DNA from: a virus
IMG/VR virus record: IMGVR_UViG_3300000553_003188
Location: 3,634-34,583 of that record
DNA: 30,950 bases
Direction: 5' to 3' (one strand)
Both the position numbers and the translations under genes were made by a program. How positions within the stretch are numbered: position 1 is the first letter of the stretch; each line of letters begins with the position of its first letter. The notes beneath the pieces are model-generated. The model had not been told where the DNA came from. It worked only from the letters and a program-made list of their open reading frames with translations, and made no database searches. This document shows, in pieces, positions 7,400-14,108 of the stretch.

Positions 7400-7672
7400 T
7401 TATGCTCGGCCTGCAGCCATAAGAACCTGTTCAACTTCGTCAAGCTCTTCGCGACTTTCAGTAAGCTTGTCTTTGTTTTGACTATTTTTAAATGCAATAG
7501 TAATTGCCTTATTGAGAACTGTTTTTTTAATGTCCAATTCTTCTGCAATATTTTCAATAGTTTCTTTAAGGCCGTCTTTCATTGCAGCAATATCAACCAT
7601 TGCTTGCACACCTTCATTAATTAACCCTTGTAGACGTGCTTTATCTCCGCTTGACAGTGAACCTATAGACAT
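7400..7672 (-). CDS. dsbA: DsbA-like double-stranded DNA-binding protein
   Basis: A 90-residue, all-helical, charged protein resembling the DsbA proteins annotated in T4-like cyanophages, with LINEGVQAMVDIAAMKDGL, then ENIAEELDIKKTVLNKAI. T4 DsbA binds double-stranded DNA and modulates late transcription. A good AAGGAGC Shine-Dalgarno precedes the ATG. An out-of-frame ATG 5 nt upstream would encode four codons only. Assignment rests on size and recalled sequence pattern, so it is moderate. Confidence 0.6.
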   Translation of the reverse strand: MSIGSLSSGDKARLQGLINEGVQAMVDIAAMKDGLKETIENIAEELDIKKTVLNKAITIAFKNSQNKDKLTESREELDEVEQVLMAAGRA

Positions 7673-7729
7673 ATCATGCTCCTTATATGTTATATGACAA
7701 GCATGTGCACCATGTTACTGTGCTGTCAA

Positions 7730-8728
7730 TTAACTGTTAGTAGATGTGCCTTGCACTTCAATTCCATTGTTGCCAGACGACCACGTTATCAAATCATCTG
7801 AAAGCCAATATGTAAATTGTGTTAGTGTGCTTCTAGCAAATGCTAACCATCTGTATTTGCTGTCATAACTAAATGTTAATACTCGGTTAAACACGTATCC
7901 AAGCTGATTAAATGTAGAATATTCAAGCCCATTAAATGTAATATAAAGATTATTTACACCGTTTAACACCATAGAGCCAGTTTCGTTAGAAGTAATACCA
8001 ATTATGTTGTCGCCGGAATTTAGTTCAACTTCGTTCCATTGCACAGAATTCAACGTAGACGATATAAAAATTTTCCCACTCGAACCGTATAACCAAACAG
8101 TTGTGCCATCAAGTTGATACGTTCCTACACTGTAAATTGTTCCGGCTCCTGCAGGAATTGGTGCTTGTACCCAACTTATACCATAATCAAGGCTATAGTA
8201 CACATCGCCGCCGCCGGCGCCATTTGAACCAACAGCTACCCATACATCTGCTTGTAACACATCGGTTATAGGTGACAATGCAAAATACGAAACTTGATAG
8301 AATTCGCTGCCGTTTAGTGGATGAGTCCATACCATGTGCCATCCTTCTGTTGCACTATTCGACCGGTATATTTGTGCTACAGAGGTTTTAGGAGGATAAG
8401 GCCCGTATCCGTTTACATAATTATAACTACCAACTGCTATCCAATGCGGATACGAGTTTGCGTCAACTGATTGGGCAAGATCGGTTGTGCCAAACCCGTC
8501 ATTTATTACAGTTTGTACCCAATTGGTCATATCGGTAGTAGTCGACAAATACCCTCGCTGGTTCGAAACCGCAGCAGTGGTTCCGTCAGTTGCTAGTGCT
8601 GTACAAAAGTCGTTCGTTGAAAATGGTGACGACGCCTGTGTCCACAGTTGTCCGTCGTTACTTTGACTAGCAGCAGGCCAGCTGCCAAACGGCTGATTTA
8701 ACACGCCCGCTATTAGTATTGTTTGCAT
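7730..8728 (-). CDS. Asp-box beta-propeller protein, probable virion or adhesion protein
   Basis: 332 residues with repeated beta-propeller-like units. YYSLDYGISWVQ is a full Asp-box (S-x-D-x-G-x-x-W), and weaker copies occur (SNDGQLWTQ near the N-terminus, LSDDLITWSSG near the C-terminus, LSTTTDMTNWVQ). Such BNR/sialidase-type propellers occur in phage tail and fibre proteins that bind glycans, and in unrelated enzymes. The composition is rich in Ser, Thr, Gly, Asn and aromatics, with no signal peptide and no catalytic Arg triad I can recognise, so enzymatic sialidase activity is not claimed. It is translated after the GDPD-like gene, after a short gap with a weak Shine-Dalgarno (GGGAAA). 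Confidence 0.65.
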   Translation of the reverse strand: MQTILIAGVLNQPFGSWPAASQSNDGQLWTQASSPFSTNDFCTALATDGTTAAVSNQRGYLSTTTDMTNWVQTVINDGFGTTDLAQSVDANSYPHWIAVGSYNYVNGYGPYPPKTSVAQIYRSNSATEGWHMVWTHPLNGSEFYQVSYFALSPITDVLQADVWVAVGSNGAGGGDVYYSLDYGISWVQAPIPAGAGTIYSVGTYQLDGTTVWLYGSSGKIFISSTLNSVQWNEVELNSGDNIIGITSNETGSMVLNGVNNLYITFNGLEYSTFNQLGYVFNRVLTFSYDSKYRWLAFARSTLTQFTYWLSDDLITWSSGNNGIEVQGTSTNS

Positions 8729-8769
8729 TATATTTCCCGATTAATATCGTATATTTACCGGCGGCGATA

Positions 8770-9255
8770 TCACAAAAGTGCAGATTCAATTTGATGTATG
8801 TAGTCAGAGCAAAATGCGTAAACATCCAACTCACGACAGCGTAGTAGTGCATCAGTATTTTCGGGCATAACACAAATACTCAATGGAGTTAGTTGTTGTC
8901 CCGGATATGTCCAGATATAGTTTGAACTTGTAAGCACAGCTGGGTCTTCTTCATGAAAAAATGTATGTCCTAACCATTTATTTTTTTGAAGTTGATAAAG
9001 AGTTTGGATGCTTTTTGCATGTATCCAAGAATGATGCGTATCAAGATAACCTATACGATCGATTTTATAAAGCCATTCAAAATCAATTTTTGTTTGAGGG
9101 CTGTCATGTCCTAACCACCAATTGTTGTCTTGAAACCAAAGGTCAATTTCTACATCGTATCCCTGGTTTCTTGCTGATAAAATTGCCGAAACAGTATTCT
9201 CTTTTGTTTTGTCGGGTCCGTCTACAAGTCCCCTGTGCGCTATCAATAGTGGCAT
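8770..9255 (-). CDS. Glycerophosphodiester phosphodiesterase-like protein (short)
   Basis: 161 residues. The N-terminus is typical of the GDPD/PI-PLC TIM barrel: LIAHRG, TKENTVSAI, DVEIDLWF and WWLGHD, which contain the His, Glu-Asn, Glu-x-Asp and His-Asp metal and catalytic residues. Full GDPDs are 230-300 residues, so this is a short form that may have lost later strands, though the window reading frame shows no break. The ATG at 9255 has GGAGAC at proper spacing. Function inferred: hydrolysis of a phosphodiester, possibly in lipid or cell-surface polymers. It could also be a non-catalytic structural relative. Confidence 0.68.
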   Translation of the reverse strand: MPLLIAHRGLVDGPDKTKENTVSAILSARNQGYDVEIDLWFQDNNWWLGHDSPQTKIDFEWLYKIDRIGYLDTHHSWIHAKSIQTLYQLQKNKWLGHTFFHEEDPAVLTSSNYIWTYPGQQLTPLSICVMPENTDALLRCRELDVYAFCSDYIHQIESALL

Positions 9256-9302
9256 TATTGTCTCCGAGTTGAATTATTAAACAATAACGTCATTGGTGCC
9301 GA

Positions 9303-10322
9303 TCATACAATAATCGGCATACCAATATTACCAGACTTTCCTACAGGATATGCCTCAAATGTTGTGTCTGGAAACTCTTGTTTTAGAGTTAAAAACGCCT
9401 GCAGATTTGCCAAATGGTCATCAAACAACCGAACTTGATCGAATTGTCCATTTTTTAACAGTTTACGTATGATGACTTTTTTATTTTCAGCACTACTGCC
9501 TTTGTTTAGATTTCCAGCTCGATAAACATGTATTTTGCTCATGTCTAACCCATGGTCTTCAAATGCTTTTAAAAATTCATTTTTATCGTCCATATCTCCT
9601 CGTGCTGTAACAATCACAACACGTGAGTTTAATCTATGACCAATATTAGAAAGGGTTTCTTGTGCAGTACGCCATAGATTTTCTATAGGGCGACTGGTAG
9701 CTCTGAATAATTTCGCATCTTTAAATTGTCCAAAATCAAAACTTTCACCCGGTTGTAATTTGTAATTATTAAATTCGGCAGAAGACAATGTTTGTTCGGT
9801 ACCGTCTGGTTTTTTCACTACAACTGTTGCGGTGGTACGCATCAATGTATCATCTATGTCAAAAATAGTTAGAGCTGCTCCTGCATCATCTTCGCGAATC
9901 TGTTTACGTCCGCTGCAATGAAGATTTTTATACCAAACCGCACGCTTTTTGTAAAAATTATTTGCATCAGGGTCGTTAATTACCTTGATTGCTTTTGAAC
10001 ATGTCATTTTACCGCCATAGTGCCGTTGGACAAACTTTTTCAAACGTCCAGAACTTTGACCAGGATACGGCGGGTGGTCCGGCCGTTCTTCTTCATCTAT
10101 TGTTGCAAGCTGTTCATAATAGTCTAATCGTTCGCCTAAATGATCTAATGCTATTTCTCTTGCAACTGCAGGATCACTAGTGTGCTCCATTTCTACAGCT
10201 ATACCGCTATCTAATTGTCGTAACACATCATCAACAGTAACGTTGTATCGTACTGCCAGTGTAGCAGGCGACAAAGTTGGTTTATCAAGAGGACGTTGAT
10301 CTAAAAAATCAAATAATTTCAT
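9303..10322 (-). CDS. HAD-family phosphatase-like protein with DUF5661-like N-terminus
   Basis: 339 residues in two parts. The first 130 residues include VEMEHTSDPAVAREIALDHLGERLDYYEQL in outline, the pattern of the DUF5661 family, then a basic stretch (RLKKFVQRHYGGKM...). The second part is a HAD phosphohydrolase core: motif I IFDIDDTLM, motif II VVIVTARGD, and motif III with LFDDHLANL. This order and the lysine/nucleic-acid context recall polynucleotide-kinase 3'-phosphatase domains, but no kinase P-loop is present. Expected reaction: phosphate removal from a nucleotide, nucleic-acid end or small molecule; substrate unknown. A two-codon ATG-CGA-TGA reading frame overlaps the chosen start. 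Confidence 0.7.
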   Translation of the reverse strand: MKLFDFLDQRPLDKPTLSPATLAVRYNVTVDDVLRQLDSGIAVEMEHTSDPAVAREIALDHLGERLDYYEQLATIDEEERPDHPPYPGQSSGRLKKFVQRHYGGKMTCSKAIKVINDPDANNFYKKRAVWYKNLHCSGRKQIREDDAGAALTIFDIDDTLMRTTATVVVKKPDGTEQTLSSAEFNNYKLQPGESFDFGQFKDAKLFRATSRPIENLWRTAQETLSNIGHRLNSRVVIVTARGDMDDKNEFLKAFEDHGLDMSKIHVYRAGNLNKGSSAENKKVIIRKLLKNGQFDQVRLFDDHLANLQAFLTLKQEFPDTTFEAYPVGKSGNIGMPIIV

Positions 10323-10349
10323 CGCATTTTAACCTTTTTTGGTGTATGA

Positions 10350-10357
10350 TATTTATG
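10350..10357 (-). promoter_or_regulatory. T4 late-type promoter for the HAD protein gene
   Basis: Minus-strand CATAAATA, one mismatch from TATAAATA, about 27 nt before the start at 10322. It forms a divergent pair with the plus-strand promoter 28 nt to the right. Confidence 0.55.
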
Positions 10358-10385
10358 AAACATTGCATCTTTCGTTATGACGTAT

Positions 10386-10393
10386 TATAAATA
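10386..10393 (+). promoter_or_regulatory. Perfect T4 late promoter for speD
   Basis: TATAAATA, a perfect match to the T4 late consensus, about 38 nt before the speD start, followed by an AAGGAG ribosome binding site. Confidence 0.75.
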
Positions 10394-10431
10394 CCATCTA
10401 ACCCTTTATATCGACAAGGAGAATACATGAG

Positions 10432-10800
10432 ATGAGCAACTATTGGGGATACCATTTGGCAGTTGATGCTGCAGGACCAAAACTAGAAGCCATTAGCAGC
10501 ATTGCAAACGTTACAGAATTTGCCAAGGACCTTGTCAAACGCATCGATATGGTAGCGTTCGGCGAACCCCAGGTTGTTAGCTTTGGCAGCGGTAACAAGG
10601 CAGGTATAACATTAGTACAGCTCATCGAAACGTCAAACATTTGCTGCCATTATGTGGAAGATGACGGCAACGGCGGCACGGCATTCTATCTAGATGTATT
10701 TTCATGCAAAACATTTGATAACGATGTTGTACTCCAGTGCTGCGAGGATTATTTCGGAAAAACAAGCAATAGAATCCACTATTTTGTTCGGCAGGCTTGA
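10432..10800 (+). CDS. speD: S-adenosylmethionine decarboxylase proenzyme (SpeD-like)
   Basis: 122 residues, the size of phage SpeD. WGYHLAVDAAG at the start, RIDMVAFGEPQ, and LDVFSCKTFD match the family. Prokaryotic SpeD cleaves itself at a Ser that becomes the pyruvoyl cofactor; here Ser68 (ETSNICCH), His73 and Cys92 fall at the positions of Thermotoga Ser63, His68 and Cys83. The residue before the processing Ser is Thr, not Glu. The normal product is decarboxylated SAM for spermidine synthesis. Some phage SpeD relatives have been reported to decarboxylate arginine or ornithine instead, so activity should be tested. It has its own perfect late promoter and a start overlapped by an ATG-AGA-TGA minigene. 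Common in marine T4-like phages. Confidence 0.9.
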   Translation: MSNYWGYHLAVDAAGPKLEAISSIANVTEFAKDLVKRIDMVAFGEPQVVSFGSGNKAGITLVQLIETSNICCHYVEDDGNGGTAFYLDVFSCKTFDNDVVLQCCEDYFGKTSNRIHYFVRQA

Positions 10801-10801
10801 A

Positions 10802-11380
10802 CTAAAAGTGCATGGCGATAATGCTCGCAGCCCGGCCAGCATTATCGCCATATAAATTCTCAATCACCTGCTGTTTTTTTGATTCATCTGCCAGCATGGT
10901 ACGTATTTCACTTGCACTTGATACTGTATCACCTGCAACTTCAAAGGGCACAACCGGCATTATGGTCACATATGCATGACCATTTTTAGTATCAAACGGC
11001 TTCATTTCCACGTTTTGTTGCCATTCCTGCAGATATGTTGGTGTGCCGTCTTTTTTGACACCAAATTTTAACCTATTGGCGTCCTTTTCACTTACAACAA
11101 AGACAACATAGTCCGTTGTTGCCTCGTAGTTTGCCAATATCTCGCTGGCGATATATGGATTTTTCACTTCTGCAATGCGATCGCCGGGTATTCCAGCCAA
11201 TTGTGCAAGAGATTTACGCTCCTCAAAATTAAAAGGACTATCCGGTCCAACTTTTCCGCTGGTGGCAATCCAACGATCGGCGTAGGGAAAACACATACCC
11301 AGTAACGAATACATTGCAGCATGTCCTAGATGGAAGGGCTGGAATCTTCCTGGATAAATGACAACGGTTTTTCCTTGCAT
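10802..11380 (-). CDS. HxGH nucleotidyltransferase (NMN adenylyltransferase-like)
   Basis: 192 residues of the nucleotidylyltransferase alpha/beta phosphodiesterase superfamily. YPGRFQPFHLGHAAMY holds the GRFQPFHxGH signature, and TVSSASEIRTML corresponds to the C-terminal ISSTxIR motif that binds ATP phosphates. Closest known function is NMN adenylyltransferase (NAD synthesis or salvage), which several large phages encode; related cytidylyltransferases cannot be excluded. Start ATG directly follows the stop of the upstream gene (TAAATG). The last codons contain one arm of a 13-bp hairpin facing the speD end. Probably co-transcribed with the two nucleotidyltransferases upstream. Confidence 0.82.
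   Translation of the reverse strand: MQGKTVVIYPGRFQPFHLGHAAMYSLLGMCFPYADRWIATSGKVGPDSPFNFEERKSLAQLAGIPGDRIAEVKNPYIASEILANYEATTDYVVFVVSEKDANRLKFGVKKDGTPTYLQEWQQNVEMKPFDTKNGHAYVTIMPVVPFEVAGDTVSSASEIRTMLADESKKQQVIENLYGDNAGRAASIIAMHF
10812..10851. terminator. 13-bp hairpin at convergent speD / adenylyltransferase ends
   Basis: ATGGCGATAATGC pairs perfectly with GCATTATCGCCAT around a 14-nt GC-rich loop. It starts 11 nt after the speD stop and lies wholly inside the 3' coding end of the opposing gene. There is no T-tract, so it may act by pausing, by RNA 3'-end protection or as a weak bidirectional terminator. Confidence 0.55.
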
Positions 11381-12259
11381 TTACGCAATCTCCGCAAAAG
11401 TTGACTGCACTTTTTTAATGGCCAGTGTCTTTTCATCACCTTTTTTGGTACCAACTTCGCCAGATTTCACACTTACCATGCTTGTAAACACACCTGTTAC
11501 TCGTTGATAGCTACGAGTATTACGCAATATCAATTTGCTCTGTGCCAATAGCGTGGTAAAGTCTTGCGAAAGATCGTATTGATACAATAGTTTTTCTAGA
11601 TGTTGTATGTTTCTCGAAGTCCATTTAACAATTCTGCTTTCTTGCTGAAATGACCCAGGAACGTATGTAACCTTACGCAATTGCAATTCAGAGCTGCTGA
11701 GATTAAACTCGTAATCCTGATTTAGATTAAGATCATGTGGGTCAACATCAATCTCCAATAGTTTAAATAGTGTTTTTGGAGGTGTTTCTACAGCGGCAGT
11801 TTTTACGAGCCCAAGAATAATACCTTGTTTTGTTGCAGGGAAATCCAAAAACTTCTGTTTAAATTCTGCTTCTAATGCATCTAACGCAATGATGTTGTCT
11901 ATTTGTACACTATAACCAAGTGTTGCATCGTAATATCTTACTGTTACAATTTCGCCAGAATTATAACTGCGACGTCCTTGATATTTTTCGCTAGAAAATG
12001 GAACAATTACCGATAATGGTTGCTGAAGAAAAAATCCTTGCAAATCTTTCTTTAGCATTTTTTTCGATTTATCAGAATTTATATGTTCCACCAGATCGAT
12101 ATCGCCAAAATCTTGTTTATTTTTATCAGAATTATAACTACCTGATATCGACATAGTAGCAAATCCAGGAAATTGTTCTATTAACTTCTTATAACTATTA
12201 ACAAACTGCTCAAAATCAGAACGCAATCGAACACGATCTGCTCCAGTAACCCCGGACAT
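11381..12259 (-). CDS. Pol-beta-type nucleotidyltransferase B
   Basis: 292 residues. SISGSYNSDKNKQDFGDIDLVEH carries the GS...DxD metal-binding signature of the DNA polymerase beta-like nucleotidyltransferase fold, and YSVQIDNIIAL supplies a likely third aspartate. The remainder is not recognised. Such enzymes transfer nucleotides to RNA ends, proteins or small molecules (for example tRNA nucleotidyltransferases, MNT-type antitoxins, aminoglycoside adenylyltransferases); which one applies cannot be read here. The start overlaps the upstream gene's stop by one base (TAATG), with AAGGAG inside the upstream coding sequence, indicating translational coupling. Confidence 0.68.
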   Translation of the reverse strand: MSGVTGADRVRLRSDFEQFVNSYKKLIEQFPGFATMSISGSYNSDKNKQDFGDIDLVEHINSDKSKKMLKKDLQGFFLQQPLSVIVPFSSEKYQGRRSYNSGEIVTVRYYDATLGYSVQIDNIIALDALEAEFKQKFLDFPATKQGIILGLVKTAAVETPPKTLFKLLEIDVDPHDLNLNQDYEFNLSSSELQLRKVTYVPGSFQQESRIVKWTSRNIQHLEKLLYQYDLSQDFTTLLAQSKLILRNTRSYQRVTGVFTSMVSVKSGEVGTKKGDEKTLAIKKVQSTFAEIA

Positions 12260-13200
12260 TATCGGACTCCTTTTAATTTAGAATTATCGGGCAAAAACTT
12301 CCCACTTAGTCCCAACGGTTTACAACGCATCAACCATTCGTTTTGCAAATCGTCGGGAATATCGGCTCGGGTTGAGTCTAATATTTTAAAATAGATATTC
12401 AACAACAAATTGTAATCGTCTGGGCGCATACCTTGTTTTAAAACATTGTGCAAATTATAATAATTTTCAGCATCAGATTGCGTAATTTTTAGTAACAACC
12501 TGTCGCCTAACAACGATAATGCAGTGTTGGGATCAATTGATACAACCTCGCCAGTTGTTTTATCTTTAACACCATTTATATGCGTAAACGACAAATTTGC
12601 AACCTGAAATGCTGCAAGCATAAGCTGAGTACGATGTAAGCCTTTTACATTCGATCCTGCTGGTAATGCTGCTGAATAATACGAAAACAACAGCCATTTA
12701 AGATCACCTACCATCCAATCAATTTGTACACCTATACCAATATCGATCCCTAGTTGGTTTATTTGAGGATATACACCAAACAAATTACCATCTGTTACTT
12801 TCTTTTCGTGGCAGTGGTAATTTTTGGCATGTTGATTGATATGAGCAGCAAGCACCTTCAAAAACGCTTTCATTCGTAATTGAGCAGGTGTAGAAGTTCT
12901 TGCACGCTTTTGTAAATCTGCTGCCTCTGCCGCTACAACCGTTGGATCTATTCCCCATAACGCAACAGAGGCGTTGCTCATCGAAGCATCTAACATGTCA
13001 GTTGTGCTAACTGCTAAGTCAATATCTCCAGATTCAGCTTTTTTACGCACAGAGCCAACAGGGAGAAAATGCTGTTCGTTAAAAATGTCTTTTTTGTTTG
13101 GAAAAATTGTAGCTAGCTCGCAAAAGTATGCAGCAAGTGTAGTGTCAATATGTTCTAACTTAATATTTGCAGTTTTGCCTTCAAATACATTACCGCCCAT
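12259..13200 (-). CDS. Pol-beta-type nucleotidyltransferase A
   Basis: 313 residues. LPVGSVRKKAESGDIDLAVS matches the nucleotidyltransferase signature (G-S, then D-x-D), and VQIDWMVGDLKW gives a third acidic residue after a strand, as in the family. It is not close in sequence to the following gene although both share the fold, so they may form a heteromer or serve consecutive steps. It has a strong AGAGGAG ribosome binding site and an inverted-repeat promoter region just upstream, making it the first gene of a three-gene operon (A, B, HxGH enzyme). Confidence 0.7.
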   Translation of the reverse strand: MGGNVFEGKTANIKLEHIDTTLAAYFCELATIFPNKKDIFNEQHFLPVGSVRKKAESGDIDLAVSTTDMLDASMSNASVALWGIDPTVVAAEAADLQKRARTSTPAQLRMKAFLKVLAAHINQHAKNYHCHEKKVTDGNLFGVYPQINQLGIDIGIGVQIDWMVGDLKWLLFSYYSAALPAGSNVKGLHRTQLMLAAFQVANLSFTHINGVKDKTTGEVVSIDPNTALSLLGDRLLLKITQSDAENYYNLHNVLKQGMRPDDYNLLLNIYFKILDSTRADIPDDLQNEWLMRCKPLGLSGKFLPDNSKLKGVR

Positions 13201-13214
13201 ATAGAGCTCCTCTG

Positions 13215-13262
13215 TGTGCTATAGTATATACAAGATATAGCACATAGGGGTTGCTAGGTCAA
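13215..13262 (-). promoter_or_regulatory. Sigma70-like promoter overlapping a 9-bp inverted repeat
   Basis: Minus strand TTGACC (13262-13257), 17-nt spacer, TATATC (13239-13234). TGTGCTATA and TATAGCACA, perfect 9-bp arms at 13215-13223 and 13236-13244, flank and overlap the -10 region. The repeat could be an operator or a leader hairpin before the AGGAG of the nucleotidyltransferase operon. Confidence 0.45.
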
Positions 13263-13269
13263 GCAAATT

Positions 13270-13635
13270 TCACTTGTAGTCAATAAACTTTCGTATTGTA
13301 CTGGTAGAATTAACCCAATCAGGCTCTTTGCTTTTTGAAGCTGTTAATATGTTATGGGTAACACCCATAAGTTTGTCAGTTTTGTTTATTATATCCATCT
13401 CTTCGGGTGCGTAACATACCATAGTAATTGATTGATTAAAAACACTTTCTTGATCAATAACTACCTCACCTTTTGACACTGCTTCTGCAGCAGCCATATT
13501 TAGAAGGTATCTATATTGGTCGTATCCGTTGCTGTTTGGCAACGAAGGCACAGTAACCGTAGGCGGTAATGTGCTTTTAAGGCTAGGTTTCAGCTTAGGA
13601 GTGGTATATTCCTCAAACAGATCAATTAAACGCAT
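13270..13635 (-). CDS. Small protein, MR-xx-LFE family, copy 2
   Basis: 121 residues of unknown function. It begins MRLIDLFEE and has NGYDQYRYLLNMAAAEA, and ends STSTIRKFIDYK; the upstream gene has the same three features (MRARELFE, DYEYYRLLTALAG, SPVRVFKDYN). The two are diverged tandem copies. No membrane segment or known catalytic motif is visible. Start overlaps the upstream stop by one base (TAATG), so they are translationally coupled. Similar MR-xx-LFE proteins are frequent in large marine T4-like phages, where they remain uncharacterised. Confidence 0.72.
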   Translation of the reverse strand: MRLIDLFEEYTTPKLKPSLKSTLPPTVTVPSLPNSNGYDQYRYLLNMAAAEAVSKGEVVIDQESVFNQSITMVCYAPEEMDIINKTDKLMGVTHNILTASKSKEPDWVNSTSTIRKFIDYK

Positions 13636-13985
13636 TAATTGTAATCCTTAAATACTCTAACTGGACTTATTTTGTGTACAGAATCCATTTCACCGCTGGG
13701 TGCAGTTGTAAGATGTTTGTGATTTTTTTTCATTTTCTTTAACATTTTAACAACTTGGTCATGTTCTAACTTAGTGTAAGGAACTACAATTGGTTTATCT
13801 TTAAGTACACTGTTAAGTGGAATATCAGGGCTGTCTGGTACACCGGCTAATGCTGTAAGCAGTCGGTAATATTCATAGTCGCCTGCTAGATCTGGTGTGA
13901 GTGTGCCGTGAGGCATAGCTTCTCTAGTGCTGTCGGGTAGCTCTGCTGTATTTTTGTTGGTTTCAAATAATTCTCGAGCTCGCAT
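13635..13985 (-). CDS. Small protein, MR-xx-LFE family, copy 1
   Basis: 116 residues of unknown function, the upstream member of a diverged tandem pair. Landmarks: MRARELFE start, HGTLTPDLAGDYEYYRLLTALAG, a short lysine-rich helix (MLKKMKKNHKHL) and a SPVRVFKDYN end. It is hydrophilic with no signal peptide. The GCAAAGGTGTG stretch before the ATG gives a fair ribosome binding site. About 120 nt of upstream DNA separates it from the 380-aa gene on the same strand; there I see no convincing promoter. Confidence 0.72.
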   Translation of the reverse strand: MRARELFETNKNTAELPDSTREAMPHGTLTPDLAGDYEYYRLLTALAGVPDSPDIPLNSVLKDKPIVVPYTKLEHDQVVKMLKKMKKNHKHLTTAPSGEMDSVHKISPVRVFKDYN

Positions 13986-14108
13986 AACGGCACACCTTTG
14001 CTGTTTTATAGTATATTTACCTTTTGCGCAAACTGCTGCAACTGCTTGCTGTGCAATAGTTCACCTGGTCAATATCTACGCACATATAACATAGTTAGAT
14101 TAACGGCT

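Noticed and set aside
9296-9324. Hairpin TGCCGAT/ATCGGCA as a terminator after the HAD gene
   Set aside because: Only 7 bp, overlapping the stop codon and without a T-tract; too weak to call.
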